NCBI RefSeq assembly: GCF_000426625.1
Contig: NZ_KE384547.1
Coordinates: 2,262,854-2,326,853, forward strand
Source of the DNA: Psychrilyobacter atlanticus DSM 19335
GTDB taxonomy: Bacteria > Fusobacteriota > Fusobacteriia > Fusobacteriales > Fusobacteriaceae
Length of the DNA: 64,000 nucleotides
Direction: 5' to 3'
Shown here: positions 18,473-26,922 of the stretch, in pieces
Position numbering within the stretch: the stretch's first letter is position 1
How the letters are laid out: each line of letters begins with the position of its first letter
Program-made: the position numbers and the translations under genes
Notes under the pieces: model-generated
Told to the model about the DNA's origin: nothing
The model's database searches: none
What the model saw: only the letters and a program-made list of their open reading frames with translations

Positions 18473-18904
18473 ATGTTTAAACTAGATGATTGTGTTGGAT
18501 TCATCACAAACAACACCTCAAAAAGAATCGCTGATGTTTTTAATGCCAAATTAAACGAATATGATATGACCCGGGTACAGTGGATAGCTTTATATTTTTT
18601 AGGTACATCTGAACATATTAATCAAAGTGAGTTAGCCGAAAAAATGAACATTAAAAGATCTACAATAGTAAGATTAATAGATAGGATGGAGAAGGAAGGG
18701 TATGTTCAGCGTAAAAAAGATCTAAAAGACAGAAGAAACACATATATATTCTTAACAGAATTGGGTGAAAAATTGAGAAAAAAATTATTACCTTTTGGGA
18801 AAGAATTCAGTGATTTAATTTCTAAAGATATTTCCGATGAAGATATGAGAATTTTTAAAAATGTATTAAATAAATTAGTTGAAAATGCAGAACTTAACAA
18901 GTAA
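18473..18904 (+). CDS. MarR-family transcriptional regulator
   Basis: A 143-residue winged-helix dimer. The DNA-binding core reads QSELAEKMNIKRSTIVRLIDRMEKEGYVQR in part (helix-turn-helix about residues 48-70), followed by the wing DLKDRRNTYIFLTELG. MarR proteins sense small molecules or oxidants. One Cys (residue 5, DDCVGF) lies near the N-terminus, where a redox switch is conceivable but not shown. It is divergent from rubrerythrin-rubredoxin, the obvious candidate target. The second copy of the ~150-bp repeat begins 42 bases after its stop. Confidence 0.9.
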   Translation: MFKLDDCVGFITNNTSKRIADVFNAKLNEYDMTRVQWIALYFLGTSEHINQSELAEKMNIKRSTIVRLIDRMEKEGYVQRKKDLKDRRNTYIFLTELGEKLRKKLLPFGKEFSDLISKDISDEDMRIFKNVLNKLVENAELNK

Positions 18905-18945
18905 GTTGATAATTCAATACTCTTATTAGGTCTAAATTTTTCTAT

Positions 18946-19096
18946 AAAATAAAAGACCTCCCAGCTGTAATAGTCACACAGTCAGGAGATCTTTTATTTT
19001 TATATTTTATTTTAAGGAAAGAAAGAAATGAAAAAATTATTATTTTCATTTGCTTATAACTATCAGACGTCGCTTAGTCGAAAAAAGTTTAAATTT
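18946..19096 (+). repeat. ~150-bp direct repeat, copy 2
   Basis: Same order as copy 1: AAAATAAAAGACCTCC, loop TAATAGTCACA conserved, AGGAAAGAAAGAAA, AAAAAATTATTATTTTCATT, TATCAGACGTCGCTTAG, AAAGTTTAAATTTTT. Its hairpin has several mismatches, unlike the perfect stem of copy 1. It ends just before the convergent sixA gene. Confidence 0.85.
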
Positions 19097-19108
19097 TTTT
19101 ATTTTTAA
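19028..19108 (+). CDS. Possible 26-residue mini-ORF inside repeat copy 2
   Basis: An ATG with AAGGA nine bases upstream opens a 26-codon frame beginning MKKLLFSFAYNYQTSL, with a basic start and hydrophobic run. In copy 1 the same frame is present but the ATG is ACG and the frame stops earlier. It is most likely incidental to the repeat; no family recognised. Confidence 0.15.
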   Translation: MKKLLFSFAYNYQTSLSRKKFKFFYF

Positions 19109-19117
19109 AATAAATAT

Positions 19118-19573
19118 TTAGACATTGCATATCGCAGGCTTTAAATACCATCCGATATAGAAGTTTTCACCATCGCTTTCTATGCAGACAACACCACCAT
19201 TTATAAACTTAACCACACCTGCATCTTCATTGCCAGTCGTCAAGTACGAAACAAGTTTTTCCATATGGGGTAGGTGTCCGACATACATTGTATGATTTGA
19301 TTCCAAGAGGGTAGCGAATACTTTAACACTATCTTTAGGGTCCATCCCTAACAGTTTGTATATATTGCCATCGCCAATTTGGTCTGAAAAGATCTGAGCC
19401 GTTTCCATTGCTCTTGTTTTACCACTATGACAGATTCTACTCGCAGTAACTCCTGTCTTTTTTAGATAAGCTGCGACACATTCTACTTCTCTTCGTCCTT
19501 CTGCAGACAGTGGACGATTTGGATCTACATCTTTTGCCAGAGCTATACCATGTTGCACAAAATACATACTCAT
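19118..19573 (-). CDS. sixA: SixA-like phosphohistidine phosphatase
   Basis: Histidine-phosphatase superfamily protein of 151 residues. The N-terminus MYFVQHGIA has QHG in place of the usual RHG, followed by PLSAEGRREVE, SGKTRAMETAQ and the second-half catalytic GHLPHME. The family removes phosphate from histidine residues such as those of phosphorelay proteins. The R-to-Q change at the signature is notable; I believe QHG forms exist in related proteins but could not check. AGGAGG lies 11 bases before the ATG. The coding sequence looks visibly richer in G+C than its neighbours, a hint of transfer. Confidence 0.8.
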   Translation of the reverse strand: MSMYFVQHGIALAKDVDPNRPLSAEGRREVECVAAYLKKTGVTASRICHSGKTRAMETAQIFSDQIGDGNIYKLLGMDPKDSVKVFATLLESNHTMYVGHLPHMEKLVSYLTTGNEDAGVVKFINGGVVCIESDGENFYIGWYLKPAICNV

Positions 19574-19719
19574 TTTTTAACTTACCTCCTTGTTCAGATA
19601 TTTTTTCAAATGTACTTTTTAGATTTAACTTTGTCAGATAAATTTATATTATTCTTCCTTGGGGAGTTTCAGAAAACAGTTTTCACGATACATCTCAAAA
19701 TAATAATCACAAAAATAAT

Positions 19720-19848
19720 TTACAAAAGGGAAGAATTCCAATCCATATGTTCTCCATACCATGTATCATCTACTCGCTTTAATATCTCTATCTCCTTTTC
19801 GGTAGGTTCCCTTTTAAAAGCTGCATTGAATCTTTCTCTAACCGTCAT
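19720..19848 (-). CDS. Small conserved-looking protein of unknown function, 42 residues
   Basis: A strong GGGAGGAG site five bases before the ATG opens a 42-codon frame: it begins MTVRERFNAAFKREPTEKE and has a charged amphipathic middle (EIEILKRVDDTW). There is no membrane segment and no cysteine. I recognise no family. It lies 146 bases upstream of sixA on the same strand. Ribosome site, charge pattern and frame-typical composition support a real gene; function unknown. Confidence 0.55.
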   Translation of the reverse strand: MTVRERFNAAFKREPTEKEIEILKRVDDTWYGEHMDWNSSLL

Positions 19849-20275
19849 GGTCTCTCCTCCCTTTTTCCAGAATATAGTTATAAATAAAATTAAAAACATC
19901 TACTTTATAATTTTTTTAGATATTTATTATCCAAGATATTTAATTGTTTTTTACTAAAATAAAAAGAATAATCCTTTTTATTTCGTTTTGATTTTTTAAG
20001 GAATTTTTTTAATATTATAACGAAGAAATGGAAGGAATAGTCCCCAAGTTTAGTATTATTCATCTATTTTTTTAATACTCTAATTTTAATCGTATAAAAG
20101 ATAAAAGAATATTTAAAATAACTAATAACTTCTAAAAAATTTATAAAGATCTATCAATATTAAAGGGAAAAAGTTAAATTTTAGTATATCTAAAATAGAA
20201 TACATTACAAATATAAGACGCTTTAAAATTAAGACCCTCTCAATCTGATAGGGTTTAAAGCAAGGAGGAATAGCT

Positions 20276-20623
20276 TTGTATACAGACAAGAAATTTAACG
20301 ATCTATTGATAGGACAATATAGCCAATTATCCCAAGATATTTGGACTTTTCTTCAAACAAGAGAAAGTTTAATTAAAATGGAAACGGCTACGTATCTAAA
20401 AAAACCTGCTGTCACTGGATTACAAAAAGATCTTATAAATAATTTTCCATTAAAAAATCATGTGAAATTAACCAGGTTTAAACAACTTATCGGTGCAATG
20501 GTGAGGGATATTTTGTTTGATCATGGCTATGTTATTCAACAACATGAAATAACTGTTAACCCTTCCGATCTATTTGTAAAAGCAACCAGATATAAAGAAT
20601 CTGTAGAAGAGGATAAAAAATAA
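20276..20623 (+). CDS. Hypothetical protein, 115 residues
   Basis: I do not recognise a family. TTG is the likely start, with AAGGAGGAA seven bases upstream. The product is soluble and alpha-helix-like, with a basic central stretch (NHVKLTRFKQLIGAMVRDILFD) and charged C-terminus (YKESVEEDKK). No signal peptide, cysteine pair or known motif is seen. It lies 18 bases before ddl and is probably cotranscribed. The 400 bases upstream of it (19870-20275) are very AT-rich and show nothing else. Confidence 0.6.
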   Translation: MYTDKKFNDLLIGQYSQLSQDIWTFLQTRESLIKMETATYLKKPAVTGLQKDLINNFPLKNHVKLTRFKQLIGAMVRDILFDHGYVIQQHEITVNPSDLFVKATRYKESVEEDKK

Positions 20624-20641
20624 TTATTATAGGAGGAAAGG

Positions 20642-21511
20642 ATGAAAATTGCAGTTTTTATGGGTGGAACATCAACGGAGAGGGAAGTATCGCTGAAAAC
20701 AGGAAGTGCAGTATTAAAAAGCTTAATGAGACAGGGATATGATGCATATGGAGTAGATTTAACAAGTAAAAATCTAGTTAAATCATTTATTGAAAATGAA
20801 TATGATATAGCATTTTTATCTCTGCATGGTGGATGTGGAGAAGACGGTAGAGTTCAAGGATTACTTGATCTTTTAGGAAAAAAATATACAGGGTCTAAAG
20901 CAGCTCCAAGTGCAATTGCAATGGATAAAATTATAACTAAAAAAATAGCAGGCGGCATAGGAATAAGAATCCCCAAGACTTATATAAACAAGGAAGATAT
21001 AGATAAGTTTCCTATAGTAATAAAGCCATCAAAAGAAGGATCTAGTACAGGACTTTATATCTGTAAAAATATGGAAGATGCTGAAGTGGCTTTGGAAAAG
21101 CTATCAGATAGAAGTGTCATAATAGAAGAGTATATAAAGGGTGTGGAACTGACTGCAGGAGTTTTAAACGGAGAAGCTCTTGGAGTTTTAAAAGTAATTC
21201 CACATGACGGAACATATGACTATGAGTCAAAATATACTGAAGGTAAGACAGATTATGAGTATCCTGCAAAGGTCTCAGAAAAGGTTTATAAAAATGCTAT
21301 GAGAAACGCCAAACTTATCCATGATGAACTTAAATTAAGTGGAGCTTCTAGAAGTGACTTTATCTTATCAGATGACAAAATCTATTTTTTAGAGGTTAAT
21401 ACTTGCCCTGGGATGACCGAGACAAGCCTTCTTCCTAAACTTGCAAGTCTTAAGAACTATACATTTGACGATGTGGTAAAAGGGTTATTATCCCAATCAG
21501 ATACTAAATAA
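20642..21511 (+). CDS. ddl: D-alanine-D-alanine ligase
   Basis: ATP-grasp ligase that makes the dipeptide terminus of peptidoglycan precursors. At 289 residues it is at the short end of the family. Visible motifs are FMGGTSTEREVS, LHGGCGEDGRVQGLL, the ATP-grasp GSKAAPSAIAMDK, VIKPSKEGSSTG, EYIKGVELT and the metal-binding FLEVNTCPGMTETS. The tyrosine expected in D-Ala-D-Ala enzymes is present near YDYESKYT. Its ATG has AGGAGG. The hypothetical gene upstream is in the same transcript; the classic mur/fts neighbours are absent. Confidence 0.93.
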   Translation: MKIAVFMGGTSTEREVSLKTGSAVLKSLMRQGYDAYGVDLTSKNLVKSFIENEYDIAFLSLHGGCGEDGRVQGLLDLLGKKYTGSKAAPSAIAMDKIITKKIAGGIGIRIPKTYINKEDIDKFPIVIKPSKEGSSTGLYICKNMEDAEVALEKLSDRSVIIEEYIKGVELTAGVLNGEALGVLKVIPHDGTYDYESKYTEGKTDYEYPAKVSEKVYKNAMRNAKLIHDELKLSGASRSDFILSDDKIYFLEVNTCPGMTETSLLPKLASLKNYTFDDVVKGLLSQSDTK

Positions 21512-21555
21512 AAAAACTTTATTCCAATACAACTAAGCTATTAGGTGGCTGAAAA

Positions 21556-21571
21556 AGGTGTTATAACACCT
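21556..21571. promoter_or_regulatory. Perfect 16-base palindrome upstream of the flavodiiron gene
   Basis: AGGTGTTATAACACCT, 99 bases before the fprA start. It could be a dimeric regulator site or part of a hairpin; nothing in the sequence decides between them. Confidence 0.4.
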
Positions 21572-21669
21572 CAATACTAATCCTGAAATTTATTAGAAAA
21601 AAAGGAAAAAATACTAATTCAAGAACATATAAAAACATATTATCGTTTTGTATAAAAGGAGAAAATAAT

Positions 21670-22869
21670 ATGAAAAAATTTGTTGATGTCAGTAAAAGTG
21701 TCAAGTGGGTTGGAGTCGTTGATCAAGATATTACTAAGTTTCACGGGGAGGAATTAGATATCCCCCATGGAACCTCTTTTAATTCCTACCTAATAAGGGA
21801 TGAAAAAATAGTTTTAGTAGATACTGTAATGGAAAAGTTTAGCACCCAATGGATCGAGCAGTTGAAAGAAGAGATTGATTTAAGTACCATTGATTATATA
21901 GTTATGAATCATAATGAACCTGATCACAGTGGTTCTTTAAGTGCACTGATGAAAGAGATTCCTAATACACCTATCTATTGTACAGATAAGGGTGTAGAGA
22001 TTATAAAGGCCTACCACAAGATAGATGCTGAATTCAGAACGGTTAAGACTGGGGACATTTTGGACTTAGGGGAGAAAAAATTAACATTTGTTGAGATGAA
22101 GATGTTACACTGGCCGGATTCAATGGCATCTTATCTAAGTGGAGATAATATACTTTTTAGTAATGATGCTTTCGGACAGCACTATGGAGCTAACGGATTA
22201 TTTAATGATGAGTGTGATCAGGATATCTTAAGCTATGAAGCATTAAAATATTATGCCTGCATCCTGACACCATTTAGTCCTTTAATCAAAAGAAAAATTG
22301 ATGAAATATTAAGCTTGAACTTAACAATTGATCAAATCTGTACTTCACACGGTGTAATTTGGAGAAAAGATCCCCTTCAAATCGTAGAAAAATATATGAA
22401 GTGGTGTGATAACTATAAAGAGGATCAGATATTAATTACCTATGATACCATGTGGGAAACCACTAAAAAGATGGCAGAATCTATAGCTGATGGGATTAGA
22501 AGTATTTCCCCTTCTACAAATATTTTATTGATCAACAGTGCCAAACATACTGAAAGTGAGATCCTGACAGAAATATTCAAATCTAAAGCTGTCTTATTCG
22601 GATCACCTACTATCAACAACAGAATACTGCCATCAATGGCTGCCTTATTAGAAGCTGTAAAAGGTCTGAACTTTAAGGATAAAAATGTCGCAGCCTTTGG
22701 AAGTTACGGCTGGAATGCAAAAAACTTAGATATTATCAATGAAAATTTAAATTTCACCTCTTTAAAATTAGTCAATGAAGGAATAAAAGTTAATTGGAAT
22801 TTAAACCATGAAAGTAAGGAACTCTGCTATAAATTCGGACAGGAATTTGCTTCAAATTTAGCAGATTAA
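21670..22869 (+). CDS. fprA: Flavodiiron protein (FprA-type oxygen/nitric oxide reductase)
   Basis: Reduces O2 to water and/or NO to N2O, an anaerobe defence. Of 399 residues, about 1-250 form the beta-lactamase-like diiron domain: HNEPDHSGS ligands, MLHWPDSM, SNDAFGQH and TSHGVIWR. The rest is a flavodoxin domain (ITYDTMWETTKKMAESIA; GSPTINN; FGSYGWNAKN). There is no rubredoxin domain at the C-terminus, so a separate rubredoxin, such as the one at 17.4 kb, must donate electrons. It has its own AAGGAG site and a palindrome upstream. Confidence 0.93.
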   Translation: MKKFVDVSKSVKWVGVVDQDITKFHGEELDIPHGTSFNSYLIRDEKIVLVDTVMEKFSTQWIEQLKEEIDLSTIDYIVMNHNEPDHSGSLSALMKEIPNTPIYCTDKGVEIIKAYHKIDAEFRTVKTGDILDLGEKKLTFVEMKMLHWPDSMASYLSGDNILFSNDAFGQHYGANGLFNDECDQDILSYEALKYYACILTPFSPLIKRKIDEILSLNLTIDQICTSHGVIWRKDPLQIVEKYMKWCDNYKEDQILITYDTMWETTKKMAESIADGIRSISPSTNILLINSAKHTESEILTEIFKSKAVLFGSPTINNRILPSMAALLEAVKGLNFKDKNVAAFGSYGWNAKNLDIINENLNFTSLKLVNEGIKVNWNLNHESKELCYKFGQEFASNLAD

Positions 22870-22933
22870 AAAAGAAAAAATCTTAGTTTTTTTCTAGAAA
22901 TTCCTTTGAAAGAGTAGAGAGTTTTATCTTTTC

Positions 22934-22962
22934 TTGACAAACTTTTTTTTATGGAGTATTCT
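22934..22962 (+). promoter_or_regulatory. Promoter of the glyA leader
   Basis: TTGACA, 17 bases, TATTCT. Transcription would begin near 22969, about 200 bases before glyA, leaving a leader that holds a short frame and a terminator. Confidence 0.65.
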
Positions 22963-22997
22963 TTAGCAAATAAAAAATTTCAAAGGAGAACAAGGCC

Positions 22998-23075
22998 ATG
23001 ACTAAAAGATTTATATCCTCCCAAAATTCTAAATGCCATAAAAAATATCATATGCTTTTTGAATTTTTGATGTAA
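22998..23075 (+). CDS. Possible 25-residue leader peptide upstream of glyA
   Basis: The ATG has AAAGGAG nine bases upstream and lies just after a good promoter. The short frame begins MTKRFISSQNSKCHKKYHML and contains three serines in four to five positions apart. It stops 38 bases before a terminator hairpin and then glyA. The layout resembles leader-peptide attenuation, but there is no strong run of a single regulatory amino acid. Confidence 0.25.
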   Translation: MTKRFISSQNSKCHKKYHMLFEFLM

Positions 23076-23113
23076 ATCTATATCTGCAATACCACTTTAA
23101 TTTTATTGAATTT

Positions 23114-23148
23114 AAAGCCGTAGATGGAATATGTCTAGGGCTTTTTTT
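23114..23148 (+). terminator. Terminator or attenuator in the glyA leader
   Basis: AAAGCCGTAGA / TCTAGGGCTTT with one mismatch, a nine-base loop and seven T. It sits between the leader promoter and the glyA ribosome site (AAAGGAGG). Confidence 0.7.
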
Positions 23149-23172
23149 ATTTACCCAAAAGGAGGATACACA

Positions 23173-24414
23173 ATGAAAGGATTAAAAATGAACGATGAAA
23201 AACTTTGGAAAGCAATCCAAAAAGAGGAAGAACGTCAGGAGTTTGGTTTGGAGTTAATAGCTTCTGAAAATTTTGTCTCAGAGGCTGTAATGGAGGCCGC
23301 AGGAAGTGTCATGACAAACAAATATGCTGAAGGTTATCCACGAAAAAGATATTATGGGGGCTGCCAGTTTGTAGATGTAGCAGAGGAACTTGCCATAGAA
23401 AGAGCAGGAGAACTATTCGAAGCAAAATATGTAAATGTCCAGCCTCATTCAGGTTCTCAGGCAAATATGGCAGTATACAGAGGATTAATAAACTCCGGTG
23501 ATATCATCCTGGGAATGAAATTAGACCACGGAGGACACTTAACCCACGGTAAAAATGTTAATTTTTCAGGGCAGGACTATGAGGTTTATTCTTATGGGGT
23601 AGACCGGGATACAGAGATGATAGATTATAAAAAAGTAGAAGAGATGGCTCTAGAGGTAAAACCTCGTATAATCGTAGCCGGAGCTAGTGCATATTCCCGT
23701 ACTATAGATTTTAAGAGGTTCAGGGAAATTGCAGACATGGTAGGAGCTTATCTTATGGTAGATATGGCACATATTGCAGGTCTTGTGGCTACAGGAGAAC
23801 ATTCATCTCCTATGCCTCATGCTCATGTTGTTACTACTACTACCCACAAAACTTTGAGAGGTCCCAGGGGAGGAATGATCCTTACCAATGATGAGGAGAT
23901 AATAAAAAAGGTCAACAAAGTTATCTTTCCGGGGATTCAAGGTGGTCCTCTCATGCACATAATTGCTGCAAAAGCGACAGCTTTCAACGAGGCCTTAGGT
24001 GTAGAATTCAAAGGGTATCAGAAACAGGTAATAATAAATGCTCATACTCTGTCTGAGGAATTAAAAAAAGGAGGTTTAAGAATTGTCAGCGGAGGAACCG
24101 ATAACCATATGATCTTGGTAGACCTTACTAATAAAGATCTTACTGGGAAAGAAGCTGAGAAGATCCTTGAAGAGGCTAATATCACGGTAAATAAAAATGG
24201 TATTCCATACGATACTAAAAGTCCCTTTGTAACCAGCGGTATCAGGATAGGAACTCCTGCCCTTACAACCAGAGGTATGAAAGAAGGAGAGATGAAAGAA
24301 GTCGCTGCCTTAATTCTAAAATCTTTAAACAACGGCGGTTCTCCTAAAATATTAGAAGCCATAAAAAATGAGGTTGCAGAACTCTGTAAAAAATTTCCCC
24401 TTTATAGAGATTAA
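23173..24414 (+). CDS. glyA: Serine hydroxymethyltransferase
   Basis: PLP enzyme interconverting serine and glycine while loading tetrahydrofolate with a one-carbon unit. The 413-residue protein shows [34 protein letters not shown], the PLP-lysine motif [16 protein letters not shown] and [14 protein letters not shown]. The ATG at 23173 with AAAGGAGG is the start; an in-frame codon 42 bases earlier lies in the terminator stem and has no site. The serine symporter sstT nearby suggests serine is an important substrate. Confidence 0.96.
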   Translation: MKGLKMNDEKLWKAIQKEEERQEFGLELIASENFVSEAVMEAAGSVMTNKYAEGYPRKRYYGGCQFVDVAEELAIERAGELFEAKYVNVQPHSGSQANMAVYRGLINSGDIILGMKLDHGGHLTHGKNVNFSGQDYEVYSYGVDRDTEMIDYKKVEEMALEVKPRIIVAGASAYSRTIDFKRFREIADMVGAYLMVDMAHIAGLVATGEHSSPMPHAHVVTTTTHKTLRGPRGGMILTNDEEIIKKVNKVIFPGIQGGPLMHIIAAKATAFNEALGVEFKGYQKQVIINAHTLSEELKKGGLRIVSGGTDNHMILVDLTNKDLTGKEAEKILEEANITVNKNGIPYDTKSPFVTSGIRIGTPALTTRGMKEGEMKEVAALILKSLNNGGSPKILEAIKNEVAELCKKFPLYRD

Positions 24415-24516
24415 TAGCTTTTAGTAATAACGTTTTAGAATTTTTTATTTAAAATTCAAGGAATATAGCAGTATAAATAGAATATACTTATGTAATAAAA
24501 AATTAGGAGTGATACT

Positions 24517-24549
24517 ATGTTTAGGTTCTATAGATTTGATGGGTTGTAA
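24517..24549 (+). other. Ten-codon frame with a good ribosome site
   Basis: TTAGGAGTGATACT precedes an ATG; the frame reads MFRFYRFDGL and stops. A GAGGCCTC palindrome follows at about 24559. It may be a leader peptide or chance; this is all I see in the 214-base gap after glyA. Confidence 0.15.
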
Positions 24550-24628
24550 CAACTTAAGAGGCCTCCTCCTCAATAATTCTAATGAATATTTGAAAAAATA
24601 ATTATTGATTATGAATAGGAGGAATAAA

Positions 24629-25393
24629 ATGAATATAGATGAAAAAGAACAATTTGAAAGGTATCTTTTAGATATCGAGAAAGAATTTAGAGGGTGGAGT
24701 TTTAATTATTTAACACGTTATGGACGGATGAAGGAGTTCCCATTAAGTTGGAATTATTATAATGAAATAATTGACTACTGCAGTTGCGCACCTTCTCTTT
24801 TAGATATGGGAACTGGTGGCGGTGAATTCTTGTCTTCATTAACTTTTTTACCTAAAGATACCTGTGCTACAGAAGGGTATGAACCAAATATTGAAGAAGC
24901 CAGGAAACGACTGGAGCCTATGGGAATAACTGTTTTTCCTGTAGAGGAAGATGCTGCACTTCCTATCCCTTCAGAAAGGTTTGATTTAATAATCAACCGC
25001 CATGAATCTTTCTCCCCCCTTGAAGTTATGAGAATTTTAAAACCGGAAGGATATTTTATAACCCAGCAGGTCGGAGGGTTAAACGACATTGATTTGAACC
25101 TTCTCTTAGGAGCAGATTCAAATCAATATGAAGATTGGAGCTTAGATAAAGCCTCTAAAAGCCTGAGATCATGTGGTTTCGAATTGAAAAAACTAAAGGA
25201 AGATAAAGTAAAAACAAGATTTTATGATATCGGTGCAATAGCATACTATCTAAAAGCAATCCCCTGGCAGGTTCCGGATTTCAGTGTAGATAAATACTAT
25301 AAACAATTATTTCATATACATCAGTTTATCAGGAAGCAGGGGTATATAGATCTGATTTGTCATCGTTTCTTTATAGTTGCCCAAAAAAGATAA
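24629..25393 (+). CDS. Class I SAM-dependent methyltransferase
   Basis: About 254 residues. A Rossmann methyltransferase core is visible: motif I LLDMGTGGGEFLSS, an acidic residue at the end of strand 2 (ATEGYEPN), then RFDLIINRHESF (motif IV region) and LKPEGYFITQQVGG. The substrate is unknown; the fold suits a small molecule or rRNA/tRNA base methylase. The ATG at 24629 follows AGGAGG; upstream in-frame codons lack a site. It sits between glyA and sstT, which might be coincidental. Confidence 0.75.
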   Translation: MNIDEKEQFERYLLDIEKEFRGWSFNYLTRYGRMKEFPLSWNYYNEIIDYCSCAPSLLDMGTGGGEFLSSLTFLPKDTCATEGYEPNIEEARKRLEPMGITVFPVEEDAALPIPSERFDLIINRHESFSPLEVMRILKPEGYFITQQVGGLNDIDLNLLLGADSNQYEDWSLDKASKSLRSCGFELKKLKEDKVKTRFYDIGAIAYYLKAIPWQVPDFSVDKYYKQLFHIHQFIRKQGYIDLICHRFFIVAQKR

Positions 25394-25414
25394 AAGATCT
25401 AAAAAAAGTATCCT

Positions 25415-25462
25415 ATCAGTTAAACACTCCAAAAACAAATTAAAGGAGATCAATTAACTGAT
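25415..25462. promoter_or_regulatory. Inverted repeat enclosing an SD-like sequence upstream of sstT
   Basis: ATCAGTTAA (25415-25423) and TTAACTGAT (25454-25462) with 30 bases between, including AAAGGAGA that has no start codon after it. Function unknown. Confidence 0.3.
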
Positions 25463-25502
25463 TAGTATAAATGAACAAACAAATTTTAAAGGTGGTGTAA
25501 TT

Positions 25503-26738
25503 ATGTTTAGTAAATGGAATCAATTAAGTTTAGTAAAAAGGATAATTGTCGGTTTAATCGTTGGTATTATCTTATCGATCACTGCACCAGTGGCAGCTGC
25601 ACCAGTTGGATTATTAGGATCATTATTTGTAGGAGCACTAAAAGCAGTAGCACCTATCTTAGTATTTTTCTTAGTAATGTCAGCAGTATCACAACATAAA
25701 CCTGGTCAAAAAACAAATATGAAATCAGTTATCAGTCTTTACCTTATCGGAACATTCTTAGCCGGTGTAGTTGCAGTAGTAGGAAGTTTTATATTCCCAG
25801 TAACTATCGCTCTAGGAAAAGGAGTAGAAAATGTATCTCCTCCAAGTGGTGTAAGTGAAGTATTAAAAACATTATTAATGAACGTTGTAGACAATCCAAT
25901 CAATGCATTATCAAATGCTAACTATATCGGAATCTTAGTTTGGGCATTATTATTAGGAGTAGCATTAAAGCATGCACCAGCTTCTACTAAAACAATGATC
26001 ACAGATTTCTCAAACGCACTATCTCAAGTTGTTAGATGGGTTATTCACTTAGCACCATTCGGTATCATGGGGTTAGTATTCAACTCAATCGCAACTAGTG
26101 GATTAGGTTCACTATTAGCTTATGGTAAATTATTAGGATTATTGTTAGGATCTATGGCATTCATGGCATTAGTAGTTAATCCAACTATCGCATTTGTTAT
26201 GATGAGACAAAACCCTTATCCATTAGTATTCAGATGTCTAAAGCAAAGTGGACTTACAGCTTTCTTCACTAGAAGTTCGGCTGCTAACATCCCGGTAAAC
26301 ATGGAATTATGTGAGGAATTAGGATTAGATAAAGACATGTATTCAGTATCTATACCTTTAGGAGCTACAATAAACATGGCAGGAGCAGCTATCACAATAT
26401 CTGTATTAACTCTTGCAGCAGTACATACATTAGGAATACAAGTAGACTTCGGAACTGCTCTTATCTTAAGTATCTTATCAGCTGTCAGTGCTTGTGGAGC
26501 ATCTGGTGTAGCAGGTGGATCATTACTTCTTATCCCATTAGCTTGTAGTTTATTTGGTATCCCAAATGAAGTAGCAATGCAAGTAGTTGGAGTAGGTTTC
26601 GTAATTGGAGTAATCCAGGATTCAGTAGAAACTGGTCTTAACTCTTCAACAGACGCATTATTTACAGCTGTAGCTGAATTTGCTGAATGGAGAAAAGCAG
26701 GAAAGAAAATTGTTATCAACAAAGAAGTTAACCTGTAA
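25503..26738 (+). CDS. sstT: Serine/threonine:sodium symporter
   Basis: Inner-membrane importer of the DAACS family, driven by sodium. The 411-residue protein has multiple hydrophobic helices, a serine-rich re-entrant segment ([14 protein letters not shown]), the NMAGAAITI motif with the binding Asn/Met, and [15 protein letters not shown]. The length and motifs match SstT more than the glutamate transporters. It has GGTGGTG upstream of the ATG and a strong terminator after. Together with glyA it implies serine uptake and breakdown. Confidence 0.92.
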   Translation: MFSKWNQLSLVKRIIVGLIVGIILSITAPVAAAPVGLLGSLFVGALKAVAPILVFFLVMSAVSQHKPGQKTNMKSVISLYLIGTFLAGVVAVVGSFIFPVTIALGKGVENVSPPSGVSEVLKTLLMNVVDNPINALSNANYIGILVWALLLGVALKHAPASTKTMITDFSNALSQVVRWVIHLAPFGIMGLVFNSIATSGLGSLLAYGKLLGLLLGSMAFMALVVNPTIAFVMMRQNPYPLVFRCLKQSGLTAFFTRSSAANIPVNMELCEELGLDKDMYSVSIPLGATINMAGAAITISVLTLAAVHTLGIQVDFGTALILSILSAVSACGASGVAGGSLLLIPLACSLFGIPNEVAMQVVGVGFVIGVIQDSVETGLNSSTDALFTAVAEFAEWRKAGKKIVINKEVNL

Positions 26739-26747
26739 AAATTAATG

Positions 26748-26783
26748 AGCCCCCTCAGAAAATTCTGAGGGGGCTTTTTTTTG
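26748..26783 (+). terminator. Terminator of sstT
   Basis: AGCCCCCTCAG / CTGAGGGGGCT with an AAAATT loop and eight T. Confidence 0.9.
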
Positions 26784-26922
26784 CTATAATATCATTATTA
26801 ATATTACTCTCAAACATATTTTTACAATATCTTAGAATTATAATTTCTTCAATAATTAGAAAAGGTTTCCCAATTTTGAGAGCCTTTCTCTGTTAAGATT
26901 AAATGATATATAAAACTACCGA

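Noticed and set aside
17143..19096. CRISPR array
   Set aside because: Only two ~150-bp copies 1.8 kb apart with genes between them; no regular short repeats or cas genes.
19550..19957. 135-codon frame on the plus strand
   Set aside because: It runs antisense to the small minus-strand gene, has no ribosome site and an untypical hydrophobic composition.
24517..24549. Ten-codon gene after glyA
   Set aside because: Good ribosome site but too short to support; kept only as a low-confidence site.
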